Shown: positions 29,958-39,154 of the stretch, piece after piece
Layout: every line of letters starts with the position of its first letter
How positions within the stretch are numbered: the first letter of the stretch is position 1
From: Rhodoferax sp. UBA4409
GTDB lineage: Bacteria > Pseudomonadota > Gammaproteobacteria > Burkholderiales > Burkholderiaceae_C
Assembly: GCA_002390825.1 (NCBI GenBank)
Contig: DGQR01000245.1
Location: 1-40,967, forward strand
Direction: 5' to 3'
DNA length: 40,967 nt
The notes under the pieces: model-generated
The model's input: the letters and a program-made list of their open reading frames with translations, nothing else
Database searches by the model: none
Told to the model about the DNA's origin: nothing
Position numbers and translations under genes: made by a program

Positions 29958-31334
29958 TTACTCAGGCAAATAAGGGTGGCGCATCATGATGGTGTGGTCC
30001 CGGTCCGGGCTGGTAGACACCATGTGAATCGGCACGCCGGTCACTTGTTCGATACGCTGCAGGTACAAGCGGGCCGCTACCGGCAGCTTGTCGTATTGGG
30101 TCACACCAACAGTGCTGTCACTCCAACCTTCCATGACTTCGTAGATGGGTTTGCAGCGCTCAATCTCATCGGCACCCATGGGCAAGATGTCGATTTTTTC
30201 GCCATCCACCTCATAGCCGGTGCAGAGCATCAATTCTTTCAAGCCATCGAGCACATCGAGCTTGGTGATACACAAGCCCGACAAACCGTTCACTTGGGCG
30301 GAGCGCTTGAGCAATGCCGCGTCAAACCAGCCGCAACGGCGTGAACGACCGGTGGTCACGCCCTTTTCGGCGCCAATGGTGCTCATGTGGTAGCCGGGGG
30401 TACCGGGCACTTCCCAATCCAACTCAGTGGGGAACGGACCACCGCCAACACGTGTGCAGTAGGCCTTGGTGATGCCCAGGATATAGTGCAGCATGCCGGG
30501 GCCAACGCCCGATCCAGCCGCCGCATTGCCAGCGACGCAGTTGCTGGAAGTCACATAGGGGTAGGTGCCATGGTCCACATCCAGCAAGGTGCCCTGAGCA
30601 CCTTCAAACAGCAGATTGGCGCCAGCCAGATTGGCTTCGTTCAACTCGCGGGACACGTCGGCAATCATGGTTTTGAGCAGTGCCGCGTGTTCCATCGCTT
30701 GCTGGAACACGGGTTCAAACTGAACCCGGCCGTTGGCCATGAAGGGCGCCAGCTGAGGACCGAAGTCAAACGCCTCAGACCCCAAGTAGGTCGCGAGAAC
30801 GTGGTTGTGCAAATCGAGGAGCTCGCGCAGCTTGGCAGCAAAACGCTCAGGGTGCTTGAGATCCTGAACCCGCAACGCGCGGCGTGCGATCTTGTCTTCG
30901 TAAGCCGGGCCAATACCGCGACCGGTGGTGCCGATCTTGGCGGTGCCACCTTTTTCACGGAAGGCTTCCCGCGCGACATCCAATGCCACATGGAATGGAA
31001 GGATCAAGGGGCAAGCTTCGCTCACACGCAGGCGGGAGCGGACCTCTACGCCGGCCTTTTCCAAGCCTTCGATTTCCTCGAACAACTTGGCGGCCGACAA
31101 CACCACACCGTTACCGATGTAGCACTTGACGCCGGGGCGCATGATGCCGGAGGGGATCAGGTGCAACGCGGTTTTCACACCGTTGATCACCAGGGTGTGG
31201 CCCGCGTTGTGTCCGCCTTGAAAGCGCACCACGCCTTGGGCGCTTTCGGTGAGCCAATCGACCAGTTTTCCCTTGCCCTCATCACCCCACTGGGTGCCGA
31301 CGACCACTACATTTCGACCTTTGGTTGTATTCAT
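29958..31334 (-). CDS. purA: Adenylosuccinate synthetase
   Basis: 458-residue GTP-dependent enzyme joining IMP and aspartate on the way to AMP. Clear motifs are the phosphate loop GTQWGDEGKGKLVDWL near the N-terminus (about 11-26), FQGGHNAGHTL (about 38-48), GTTGRGIGPAYEDK (about 135-148), and the C-terminal GTP-base site near RLYLQRIEQ and VSTSPDRDHTI. It is a little longer than the E. coli enzyme. The ATG at 31334 begins right before the conserved first strand. It lies 11 bases after hisZ and is presumably in the same transcript. Confidence 0.96.
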   Translation of the reverse strand: MNTTKGRNVVVVGTQWGDEGKGKLVDWLTESAQGVVRFQGGHNAGHTLVINGVKTALHLIPSGIMRPGVKCYIGNGVVLSAAKLFEEIEGLEKAGVEVRSRLRVSEACPLILPFHVALDVAREAFREKGGTAKIGTTGRGIGPAYEDKIARRALRVQDLKHPERFAAKLRELLDLHNHVLATYLGSEAFDFGPQLAPFMANGRVQFEPVFQQAMEHAALLKTMIADVSRELNEANLAGANLLFEGAQGTLLDVDHGTYPYVTSSNCVAGNAAAGSGVGPGMLHYILGITKAYCTRVGGGPFPTELDWEVPGTPGYHMSTIGAEKGVTTGRSRRCGWFDAALLKRSAQVNGLSGLCITKLDVLDGLKELMLCTGYEVDGEKIDILPMGADEIERCKPIYEVMEGWSDSTVGVTQYDKLPVAARLYLQRIEQVTGVPIHMVSTSPDRDHTIMMRHPYLPE

Positions 31335-31345
31335 TTCGCTCAGGA

Positions 31346-32494
31346 TTAAATTGCTGTTACGACCCACTGACCAGCGGCTTGCACCAGCTCACGGTCGCAA
31401 TGGAACTCATCGACTTCACTTTCGTGCCCGGGGAGGACACACACTACGGTTTCGCCCTGTTGGCGCAAACCCGCAATCGCTGCTCGCAAGGCCGTGGCCT
31501 CGCCCCATGGGGCACGGATGGCAGCCCGCAGTGGCCGCACCTGTGCCGCATGGGCTAGAACTTTCACATCCAGACTGAAGCCGACCGCCGGGCGCTTGCG
31601 ACCGAAGACCGAGCCCACCTCGTCATAACGCCCGCCACGGGCCAACGCATCACTGGCGCCTTGGGCGTAAACGGAAAAACGCATGCCGGTGTAATACGCA
31701 TAGCCACGCAAATCCGCGAGATCAAAAGTGACTTTGACACCATCAAGGTGACCGGCCATCCATTCGAGATGGTCGAGGGCCTCGAGCACACCGGGCAATT
31801 GAGGGAGCGCTGCACGGGCCTGGGCCAACACACCGGCGCCGCCGTACAGCGTCACCAATAGCTTGAGCGCCGCAGAAATGGATGCTGGGCAAGCCGCTGT
31901 GAGTTCGCTCAAAGCACTGCTGTCTTTGGATGCGAGGGCAGCCAAAACGTCAGCACGTTGGCTGCTGCTCAAACCCGACTCGGCAAGCAAGCTGCTGACG
32001 ATGCGCGCATCGGCCATGTCCACAGTCAGGCTGCCTACCTTGCTCGCCTTGAGGCTATCCAAAGCCAGGGTCAAAATTTCGAGGTCAGCCTCCAAGCCTG
32101 CGTGACCATAGATTTCCGCACCGAACTGCAAAGGTTCACGTGTGGCATGAGGCACTGCAGGCAGCGTATGCAACACCGGCCCGCAGTAGCACAAGCGGGT
32201 AACGCCGCGGCGGTTCAGCAAATGTGCATCAATCCGGGCAACCTGCGGCGTGGTGTCTGCCCGCAAGCCCATGGTGCGACCGGAGAGCTGATCCACCAAC
32301 TTGAAGGTCTGCAGATCCAGCGCTTTGCCGGTACCGGAAAGCAGAGACTCCAAATGCTCCAGCAAAGGCGGCATTACGAGCTCGTAGCCATAGCAACGGG
32401 CCATGTCCAGGAGATCTCGACGTATTTCTTCGATGTGACGTGCTTCGGACGGCAGTACATCGGCAATGTGATCCGGGAGGACCCAAGCGGACAT
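31346..32494 (-). CDS. hisZ: ATP phosphoribosyltransferase regulatory subunit HisZ
   Basis: 382-residue HisS-paralogue that activates and confers histidine inhibition on short-form HisG in the first step of histidine synthesis. It has the class II synthetase core (SGRTMGLRADTTPQVARIDAHL is the motif 2 region) and the C-terminal KRPAVGFSLDVKVL block, but no anticodon-binding domain. The N-terminal AWVLPDHIADVLPSEARHIE is characteristic of HisZ. No hisG is in the window. Its presence implies that this organism uses the short HisG. It is followed closely by purA. Confidence 0.95.
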   Translation of the reverse strand: MSAWVLPDHIADVLPSEARHIEEIRRDLLDMARCYGYELVMPPLLEHLESLLSGTGKALDLQTFKLVDQLSGRTMGLRADTTPQVARIDAHLLNRRGVTRLCYCGPVLHTLPAVPHATREPLQFGAEIYGHAGLEADLEILTLALDSLKASKVGSLTVDMADARIVSSLLAESGLSSSQRADVLAALASKDSSALSELTAACPASISAALKLLVTLYGGAGVLAQARAALPQLPGVLEALDHLEWMAGHLDGVKVTFDLADLRGYAYYTGMRFSVYAQGASDALARGGRYDEVGSVFGRKRPAVGFSLDVKVLAHAAQVRPLRAAIRAPWGEATALRAAIAGLRQQGETVVCVLPGHESEVDEFHCDRELVQAAGQWVVTAI

Positions 32495-32549
32495 GGAATT
32501 GAGGGGAGGCTGTTAAAACGGAGATTTTACCGGCCTTGAGCCCTAAATT

Positions 32550-32741
32550 TCAGGAGAGCATCCACCAAATGCTGACTAAACCCACAACGATGCTGCACAA
32601 GCCATAGAAGCGGATCTGCCCGTCCTGCAACTGCAAGAGCTGCTCAAACAGCTTGCGCCACCCGCGGGGTGACGCAAAAGGAAACAAACCTTCGAGCACT
32701 AGCACAAGGGCTAGTGCTACCCACAACGTGTCTCCACTCAC
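32550..32741 (-). CDS. DUF2065 small membrane protein
   Basis: 63 residues with two membrane helices (about 5-23 and 44-62) joined by a basic loop (SPRGWRKLFEQLLQLQDGQIR) and the family ending YGLCSIVVGLVSIWW. It equals YjeT/DUF2065, which in many proteobacteria is encoded right after hflC, as here (two-base gap). A part in HflKC-linked membrane quality control is suggested only by this conserved position. Confidence 0.9.
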   Translation of the reverse strand: MSGDTLWVALALVLVLEGLFPFASPRGWRKLFEQLLQLQDGQIRFYGLCSIVVGLVSIWWMLS

Positions 32742-32743
32742 GT

Positions 32744-33646
32744 TTATTTCTTGGCTGCTGGAGCGCTACCGCCCCCATTGCGGAAAGTTTTGAAGAATTC
32801 AGAACCGTTCGGATCCAGCACCATCACGTCGCTTTTGTTGGCGAACGTGGATTTGTAGGCCTCGAGGCTGCGATAGAACTGTGCGAATTGCGGATCTTTA
32901 CCAAACGACTCCGCATAAATGCGCGCTGCCTCTGCATCGCCCTCGCCTTTGATTTTCTGCGCATCGCGGTAGGCATTGGCGATCGTAATTTCACGCTGAC
33001 GGTCAGCGTCCGCACGGATCTTTTCGCCCTCGGCGGCACCCGTTGAGCGCAGTTCATTGGCAACGCGTTTGCGCTCAGCTTCCATCCGGCGGTAAACCGA
33101 TTCCGTAATAGCCTCTACGTAGTCCACACGGGTGATGCGAACATCCACCACATCTACACCCCAGGGCTTGGAGCCACGCACCTTGTCGAGAACTTCGGCT
33201 TTGACATCTGCCATTAGCGCTTCACGCTTGAGCGAGAGCAACTCTTTCACGGTGCGTTTGTTGATCTCTTCCTGGAATGCATTTCGCACCACACGGTTGA
33301 GTTGACTTGCACCAGCACCTTCATTCAAGCCCACATTGCGGATGTACTCCGAAGGCTCAGTGATGCGCCAACGCACATACCAGTCGATGACGACGCGCTG
33401 CTTCTCAGCGGTCAACATCGGCTCAGCATCTGTGCTATCGAGTGTCAGCAAGCGCTTATCGATGTAAGACACGTTTTGAAATGGTGGCGGCAGCTTGAAG
33501 TTCAGACCAGGCTCGGTAATCACGTCTTTAATCTGGCCCAGCGCATAGACCACACCAAACTGGCGCTGGTCCACCACAAACAAAGTCGAGCTCGCCAGTG
33601 CCAAAAGCACCAACAGCGAAGAAAAAATCAATCCAATGCGGTTCAT
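32744..33646 (-). CDS. hflC: HflC, SPFH-domain modulator of FtsH protease
   Basis: 300-residue membrane protein with an N-terminal anchor (about 5-25, GLIFSSLLVLLALASSTLFV) and an SPFH/band 7 domain beginning VDQRQFGVVYALGQIKDV. A coiled coil (about 200-240, RRMEAERKRVANELRSTGAAEGEK) completes it. Together with HflK it forms the large periplasm-facing cage around FtsH. Two ATGs are possible: 33652 leaves only one base after AGGA, whereas 33646 has seven, so the latter is chosen. It follows hflK closely. Confidence 0.94.
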   Translation of the reverse strand: MNRIGLIFSSLLVLLALASSTLFVVDQRQFGVVYALGQIKDVITEPGLNFKLPPPFQNVSYIDKRLLTLDSTDAEPMLTAEKQRVVIDWYVRWRITEPSEYIRNVGLNEGAGASQLNRVVRNAFQEEINKRTVKELLSLKREALMADVKAEVLDKVRGSKPWGVDVVDVRITRVDYVEAITESVYRRMEAERKRVANELRSTGAAEGEKIRADADRQREITIANAYRDAQKIKGEGDAEAARIYAESFGKDPQFAQFYRSLEAYKSTFANKSDVMVLDPNGSEFFKTFRNGGGSAPAAKK

Positions 33647-33655
33647 AGTCATGTC

Positions 33656-35047
33656 CTAGCGCACATCGCGTTCGCGGGTCCGGGCCGCATCACGGCTACG
33701 GGGGTCTGGAGTAATCGTTGCACCGGTAGCTGCAGCGGGTGCTGCAGGAGCAGCGCCACCGGCTGCAGGGTTCGCTGCAGGACCGTCACTGGAAGCTTGC
33801 GAGCCTGTCATTTGCAAGACCTTGTCCAAAGGCAGGTACAGCATGTTGGAACCCTGCTTGGAATCCACAATCACCTTGGTTACGTTGCTGTAGATCTGTT
33901 GCATGGTGTCGAGGTACATGCGATCGCGCATGACCTGAGGCGCCTTTTGGTACTCGGCAAACACCGAGCGGAAACGCTGCGAATCACCTTGGGCCTGAGC
34001 CACAACCCGTGCTTTGTAAGCATCCGCCTCTTCCTTGAGTCGAGAGGCAGAACCCACTGCACGCGGTATCACGTCGTTAGCGTAAGCCTGCGCTTCGTTT
34101 TTGGCGCGCTCACGCTCTTGGCCCGCCTTCAGTACGTCGTCAAAGGATGCCTGCACTTGCTCGGGAGGACGAACACCGCCCTGCTGCAGGTTTACCCCCA
34201 CCACTTCGATACCAACCTTGTAACGGTCCAGAATGGTTTGCATCAATGCACGCACACGCGGTGCGATCTGGTCGCGCTCTTCAGAGAGTGCTGCGTCCAT
34301 CTTCATTTTGCCCATGACCTCGCGGATAGACGTTTCTGCGGCTTGCACCACTGCCTCGCTCGGATTCTTGCTTTCAAACAAGAAAGCCCGGGCATCGCTC
34401 AAACGGTACTGGACTGCGAACTTGATGTCCAGAATGTTTTCATCTTCCGTCAGCATGGCGGACTCTTTGAGCCCGGTGGCTTTCATGACCACGTCACGCC
34501 CCACATCCACAGAACGGATCTGGCTCACAAACACCAACTCGTGTTTTTCAATCGGATACGGCAGGCGCCAATTGAAACCGGCGTTCACCGTCGATTTGTA
34601 TTTACCGAACTGCGTAATGACCGCTTGCTGACCTTCTTGCACGATGAAAAAACCAGTGCCTAACCAAATCAGCGCCACAACACCAATGATCAATCCCGCG
34701 CCAATGCCGGCATTCTTCATATCTGGCTGAAATCCACCGCCTCCACCATTACCTGCGGGCGGCTTTTGGCCGCCACCAAACAACCCGCCAAGTTTGCGAT
34801 TGAAATCCCTCCACAACTCGTCGAGGTCTGGGGGACCGGACTGCGCGGTATTCTTGGGTGGCCGACCATACGAACCAGGCTGATTTGACGGTCTGTCGAT
34901 GTCACTCTCAGGCTTGGGGCCACCTTCTGTACTTGGTGGTTCTTGCTTGTCGTCTCCACGCCCCCAACGGGAATCGTTGAGATTGAGAACCACGCGCAGC
35001 CAGGACATGAAGTCCCGGTTTTTCGTACGGATCGCAGTAAGTTTCAT
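33656..35047 (-). CDS. hflK: HflK, SPFH-domain modulator of FtsH protease
   Basis: 463-residue partner of HflC. A cytoplasmic, Gly/Pro-rich N-terminal region (about 20-110, including NLNDSRWGRGDD and PDLDELWRDFNRKLGGLFGGG) is followed by a membrane segment (about 118-138) and the SPFH domain starting VQEGQQAVITQFGKY. Then come a long coiled coil and a Pro/Ala-rich tail. The start at 35047 has only a weak upstream purine stretch. An ATG at 35008 (Met14) with GGGA five bases before it is a serious alternative giving 450 residues. It is transcribed with hflX and hflC. Confidence 0.93.
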   Translation of the reverse strand: MKLTAIRTKNRDFMSWLRVVLNLNDSRWGRGDDKQEPPSTEGGPKPESDIDRPSNQPGSYGRPPKNTAQSGPPDLDELWRDFNRKLGGLFGGGQKPPAGNGGGGGFQPDMKNAGIGAGLIIGVVALIWLGTGFFIVQEGQQAVITQFGKYKSTVNAGFNWRLPYPIEKHELVFVSQIRSVDVGRDVVMKATGLKESAMLTEDENILDIKFAVQYRLSDARAFLFESKNPSEAVVQAAETSIREVMGKMKMDAALSEERDQIAPRVRALMQTILDRYKVGIEVVGVNLQQGGVRPPEQVQASFDDVLKAGQERERAKNEAQAYANDVIPRAVGSASRLKEEADAYKARVVAQAQGDSQRFRSVFAEYQKAPQVMRDRMYLDTMQQIYSNVTKVIVDSKQGSNMLYLPLDKVLQMTGSQASSDGPAANPAAGGAAPAAPAAATGATITPDPRSRDAARTRERDVR

Positions 35048-35085
35048 GGTTTTTTCTTAAGTGCAGTTAGGCGCATTGTGCCAAT

Positions 35086-36246
35086 TCAGGGCTCATCCCC
35101 TAGGGGCTCAGGGTGAATAGCCGAATTCTGGGTCAATTCAGGCTCAGGTTTCGCAATTTCAGCCAGCTTTTGACGTAGCAAGGGCATTCCCTCCAGCGTC
35201 CGCGCACTCACAAATAGGCGCGGAGTTTGAACCCCTTCGATCTCATAAAAATCATCGATTCGAATAGGCTGTGCATCTAACGCGATAGCATCTACCTTAT
35301 TGAACACCAAAAGCTGCGGAATATCAGCCGCGCCAATTTCTTTCAAAACCATCTGGACTTGGGCTATTTGCTCGGCGAACTCGGGGTTCGCTGCATCGAC
35401 CACATGCAGCAACAAATCCGCGTCAATGGCTTCTTGCAAAGTCGCTTGAAATGCGTCAACCAAGCCGTGTGGCAAATCACGAATAAAACCTACGGTGTCC
35501 GAGAGCGACACTGATCGCCCGGCCTCTCCAAGGTAAAGCTGCCTGGTCGTTGTGTCTAACGTTGCGAACAGTTGGTCAGCGGCATAGGCACGCGCTTTTA
35601 CCAACGCATTAAAAAGCGTTGACTTACCCGCATTCGTATAGCCGATCAGGGAGATATTGAAAGCATCACGTCTTTCACGCTGACGCCGCTGTGTTTGCCG
35701 TTGGCGCTTGACCTTGCTCAGTCGCTCTTTGGTTCGCTTGATGTTCTCACTGATCATCCGGCGATCCAGCTCAATCTGAGTCTCTCCCGGACCACCGCGC
35801 GTACCGATACCACCGCGCTGACGCTCCAAGTGAGACCAGCGCCGCACCAAACGCGTGCTCAAGTACTGCAGGCGGGCAAGCTCTACCTGCAGCTTACCCT
35901 CATGGCTTCTGGCCCGCTGAGCAAAAATTTCAAGGATCAAAAATGTCCGGTCATTGACCGGCATCTGCATGTGGCGCTCAAGGTTGCGCTGCTGCCCGGG
36001 GCTCAGGGCTTGATCGAAAAGGATCTCGGTCGCACCCGTTTGCAGAGCCAACTGGCGGATCTCTTCCGCCTTACCGGATCCCACGAACAAGGCGGCATCC
36101 GGTGCTCTGCGCTTGCAAACCACACGCCCTACCGGCTGTAACCCGGCGGTTTGGGCGAGCAGACCCAACTCTTCCAACTCGGCATCGAAATTGGGCAAAC
36201 CTAAATCGACCCCCACCAAAATAGTCGGAGCCGATTGACTGTCCAT
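35086..36246 (-). CDS. hflX: Ribosome-associated GTPase HflX
   Basis: 386-residue GTPase that binds the 50S subunit and splits stalled ribosomes. The N-terminal HflX domain ends in the glycine-rich linker GIGTRGGPGETQIELDRR (about 150-168), then a basic coiled region (KRQRQTQRRQRERR), and the G domain with G1 GYTNAGKSTLFN, G3 DTVGFI and G4 FNKVD. The ATG at 36246 is preferred to a TTG four codons upstream. A terminator stands between it and hfq, unlike the simple hfq-hflX read-through expected from other genomes. Confidence 0.95.
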   Translation of the reverse strand: MDSQSAPTILVGVDLGLPNFDAELEELGLLAQTAGLQPVGRVVCKRRAPDAALFVGSGKAEEIRQLALQTGATEILFDQALSPGQQRNLERHMQMPVNDRTFLILEIFAQRARSHEGKLQVELARLQYLSTRLVRRWSHLERQRGGIGTRGGPGETQIELDRRMISENIKRTKERLSKVKRQRQTQRRQRERRDAFNISLIGYTNAGKSTLFNALVKARAYAADQLFATLDTTTRQLYLGEAGRSVSLSDTVGFIRDLPHGLVDAFQATLQEAIDADLLLHVVDAANPEFAEQIAQVQMVLKEIGAADIPQLLVFNKVDAIALDAQPIRIDDFYEIEGVQTPRLFVSARTLEGMPLLRQKLAEIAKPEPELTQNSAIHPEPLGDEP

Positions 36247-36280
36247 CGAATTACTCAAAAGCGGAAGTAGTTTTCAAAAG

Positions 36281-36307
36281 TTAAAAGGGCCAAGCGGAAC
36301 TTGGCCC
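36281..36307 (-). terminator. Intrinsic terminator between hfq and hflX
   Basis: Perfect eight-base stem gggccaag/cttggccc with a five-base loop (36287-36307), followed on the minus strand by TTTTAACTTTT. It lies 13 bases after the hfq stop. It should end a proportion of hfq transcripts and lower read-through into hflX-hflK-hflC. Confidence 0.8.
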
Positions 36308-36319
36308 GTACACCCCGCC

Positions 36320-36565
36320 TCAAGCAGCTGGTGCATCCTCAGCGACAGCAGACAGATTCACCGCGCGGCCTGGAACAATCGTAGAGATTGCGTGTTTGTA
36401 AACCATTTGGGTCACCGTGTTGCGCAAGAGCACAACATACTGATCAAAGGATTCGATTTGACCCTGCAGCTTGATACCGTTCACCAAATAAATGGAAACC
36501 GGCACATGCTCCCGACGCAATGCGTTCAGGAATGGGTCTTGGAGGAGTTGGCCTTTGTTGCTCAC
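36320..36565 (-). CDS. hfq: RNA chaperone Hfq
   Basis: 81-residue Sm-like protein that pairs small RNAs with mRNAs. The Sm1 motif (IYLVNGIKLQGQIESFDQYV) and Sm2 motif (MVYKHAISTIVP, with the YKHA poly-U site) are intact, and Gln8/Phe-type residues of the proximal face (GQLLQDPFLNALRRE) are present. The C-terminal tail is short, as usual in betaproteobacteria. The start is a GTG at 36565 with GGAG six bases upstream, because the conserved beginning (SNKGQLLQDP) directly follows it. Confidence 0.95.
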   Translation of the reverse strand: MSNKGQLLQDPFLNALRREHVPVSIYLVNGIKLQGQIESFDQYVVLLRNTVTQMVYKHAISTIVPGRAVNLSAVAEDAPAA

Positions 36566-36667
36566 GATATTCTCCGTGTTCAAAAATGATGAGGGTTTGA
36601 CGATACCACACATAAGTGCGGAGCCTAATTGGCTAAGCAATTCGCTTCTTAAGGGTAAGGAAACCCT

Positions 36668-38005
36668 TTAATCCTTATCAGCAAAAGGATTCGCTGAAGA
36701 TTTCATTTCGATTCTCAGGGGCGTGCCCACAAGATTGAATTCCTTGCGGAAACGACCTTCCAAAAAGCGCTTGTAAGCCTCTGTGACGTGCTCCAGTGAG
36801 TTTCCGTGCACCACGATAATGGGCGGATTCATCCCCCCTTGGTGGGCATAACGAAGCTTGGGGCGATAGGCACCGGTTTTCTTTGGCGTTTGAAATTGAA
36901 CTGCTTCCAACAACAAACGCGTCAGCACCGGCGTCGGCATTTTGCAATTAGCGGCCTTGTGGGCCTGGGCAATGGCATCCCATACAGGACCGAGCCCTTG
37001 CCGTTTTTTGGCAGAGATCAGATGCAAAGACGCAAACTTCAAAAACCCCAATCTGGTTTCGAGGGATCTTTTTACCAATTCGCGCTGATATTCATCCACT
37101 GCATCCCATTTGTTCACAGCAACAACCACCGCACGCCCCGACTCTAGGATGTATCCCGCTATATGGGCGTCTTGATCTGTCACGCCCTGCTCGGCATCGA
37201 TCAGCAACAAGACAACGCTGGCGGACTCGATGGCCTGCAAGGTCTTCACCACCGAGAATTTCTCGATCGCTTCAAAGACCTTCCCTTTGCGACGAAGACC
37301 GGCTGTATCCACGAGTTCAAACTTTTGCCCGTTGCGCTCAAAAGGTACCGAGATGGCATCGCGAGTGGTACCTGGCATATCAAAGGCAACCAGTCGTTCC
37401 TCACCCAACCACGTATTAATCAACGTCGACTTGCCGACATTCGGCCGGCCTGCAACAGCGAGTTTGATAATGCTTGGGTCGGCCGCCTCTGGGTCGTCTT
37501 CGGGCTCCTCCAAATGCAAGGCATCGAGGGCCAGTTCGATCAGTGATCGCATGCCCTGACCGTGGGCTGCGGAGACGGGATAGACCTCACCCAGCCCGAG
37601 TTCAAAAAACTCCGAGAGCTGGGCTCCGGCCTTCATGCCCTCTGCTTTATTCGCAATCACGAGGCAAGGTTTGCCCAGCTTACGAAGATAGTTCCCGATG
37701 TCATGGTCTTGCGCAGACAAGCCGGCACGCGCATCAACCACAAACACCACAACATCAGCCTCTGCAACCGCTTGGCGCGTTTGTTTAGCCATTTCTTTAA
37801 AAATGCCACTGCCGGCGTCAGGCTCGAAGCCCCCGGTATCAATGACAATAAATTCGTGTTTGCCGTGCTTGCCGTTGCCATAGTGGCGATCGCGGGTAAG
37901 CCCCGCAAAGTCGGCCACGATCGCATCACGCGTTTTGGTCAGGCGGTTGAATAGTGTGGATTTACCGACGTTAGGACGACCAACGAGGGCGATAACTGGC
38001 TTCAT
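36668..38005 (-). CDS. der: Ribosome assembly GTPase Der (EngA)
   Basis: 445-residue essential GTPase for 50S assembly with two G domains in tandem. The first has G1 GRPNVGKSTLFNRL at the N-terminus and DTGGF. The second, from about residue 180, has GRPNVGKSTLINTW, DTAGLRRKG and NKWDAVD. A C-terminal KH-like domain follows (about 360-445). It starts 12 bases after bamB and stands 102 bases before the hfq start. The linkage bamB-der is typical of betaproteobacteria and gammaproteobacteria. Confidence 0.97.
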   Translation of the reverse strand: MKPVIALVGRPNVGKSTLFNRLTKTRDAIVADFAGLTRDRHYGNGKHGKHEFIVIDTGGFEPDAGSGIFKEMAKQTRQAVAEADVVVFVVDARAGLSAQDHDIGNYLRKLGKPCLVIANKAEGMKAGAQLSEFFELGLGEVYPVSAAHGQGMRSLIELALDALHLEEPEDDPEAADPSIIKLAVAGRPNVGKSTLINTWLGEERLVAFDMPGTTRDAISVPFERNGQKFELVDTAGLRRKGKVFEAIEKFSVVKTLQAIESASVVLLLIDAEQGVTDQDAHIAGYILESGRAVVVAVNKWDAVDEYQRELVKRSLETRLGFLKFASLHLISAKKRQGLGPVWDAIAQAHKAANCKMPTPVLTRLLLEAVQFQTPKKTGAYRPKLRYAHQGGMNPPIIVVHGNSLEHVTEAYKRFLEGRFRKEFNLVGTPLRIEMKSSANPFADKD

Positions 38006-38017
38006 GAATGACCTTTT

Positions 38018-39154
38018 TTATTCGGGACGGAAGGCAAATACGCCCCCCTTTTGAGTCACTGCGACCAGGGTATTGCCTGAAAGGACTGGCGTAGCGGCAA
38101 GTGGCGAACCGTCGAGCTGAAGGCGCCCGACTATCGCACCATCTGCCGCAGAGAGCAGATGCAACAGACCTGCATTATCCGGGACAACGAGTGTAGAGCC
38201 CAACAGAACAGGAGTGCCCAACTCACGCCACTTGAACTTGTCTGATTGCCATAACCTCTCACCGTCCTTGCGGCTCCACGCGATGAGCGTACCATCGGAT
38301 TCAGAACCAAAGACTGCAGTGTCTCCGCCACCAATGCCCGTAAAGCCATTGGCGGTCTTCGACCACACAGATTTACCGGACCCTGTGTCTACACACGCCA
38401 CAGCGCTCGCGTAAGCTCGGACGCAGACGCTGGCACCCCTGCGGCTTATGCCGGAGACAACATCCACCAAGCGCTCCACCTCATTGGTACCGCGCCCCAA
38501 TGCTACAGGCACATCCCATTTCTGGCTCCCGTTGCTGGGATTGAGTCCCACGAGGCGACCGCCGAGCCCGACGACCAACGTGTCTCCGACGGGAAACAAA
38601 ACACCCGGCCGATCCAAAACCAGCGTGTCCGCGCCACGCTGCTGTTGCCACAGCCGCCTTCCCGTTTCGCCATCAAAGGCAGACAGGGTGCGATCAGGTG
38701 TAATCACAAACACGCGACCACCGGCAACCAAAGGCGGAGTGATTGCCACCGCACCTAGATTCTGCCGCCAGAGAGACTTGCCACCCTGCATTACAACCAC
38801 TTCACCCGTGACCGTAGTGAGCGCAACACGTCCGTCGCCGGCCCCAATGGCTGCAGAAATCCTTGCTCCGGCATTGCCGGTTGCGCGCACTGCACCACTC
38901 TCTCCATCTAAGGAAACAACCGAGCCCGCGGTAGTAGCCAAGTAGATCTCGCTCCCTGAACTTTTGAGTTCCAAGGGAAAAGAGACTTCACCAACGGCGC
39001 CCTTCCAGACGTTCTTGACACCCAAAGAGGGAACCAAGGGCGCAAGCTCAGCTGGCTTTTGCTTGGTCGGACCAGAACAGGCCGACAACACCACGCAACT
39101 GATAAGCGCGATGGTGAGACTGAGAGGGGAATACCGCTTGACCATACGTTTCAC
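38018..39154 (-). CDS. bamB: Outer-membrane assembly lipoprotein BamB
   Basis: 378-residue lipoprotein of the BAM complex with signal peptide and lipobox LSAC (Cys about 26), then an eight-bladed beta-propeller built of PQQ-like repeats (for example VVSLDGESGAVRA, LSAFDGETGRRLWQQ, VGLNPSNGSQKWDV, VACVDTGSGKSVWS). It sits on the periplasmic side, bound to BamA. Two starts are possible: a GTG at 39154 overlapping the yfgM stop (GTGA), and an ATG at 39145. The overlap favours coupling from the GTG, though the ATG has a GAAG about eight bases upstream. Confidence 0.94.
   Translation of the reverse strand: MKRMVKRYSPLSLTIALISCVVLSACSGPTKQKPAELAPLVPSLGVKNVWKGAVGEVSFPLELKSSGSEIYLATTAGSVVSLDGESGAVRATGNAGARISAAIGAGDGRVALTTVTGEVVVMQGGKSLWRQNLGAVAITPPLVAGGRVFVITPDRTLSAFDGETGRRLWQQQRGADTLVLDRPGVLFPVGDTLVVGLGGRLVGLNPSNGSQKWDVPVALGRGTNEVERLVDVVSGISRRGASVCVRAYASAVACVDTGSGKSVWSKTANGFTGIGGGDTAVFGSESDGTLIAWSRKDGERLWQSDKFKWRELGTPVLLGSTLVVPDNAGLLHLLSAADGAIVGRLQLDGSPLAATPVLSGNTLVAVTQKGGVFAFRPE

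Noticed and set aside
30387..31349. A 320-codon plus-strand frame opposite purA
   Set aside because: Antisense to a conserved essential gene; no recognisable protein features.
33302..34663. A 453-codon plus-strand frame opposite hflC and hflK
   Set aside because: It crosses two certain genes, has a composition dominated by His, Arg, Leu and Cys, and shows no motif or ribosome site. It is a shadow frame.
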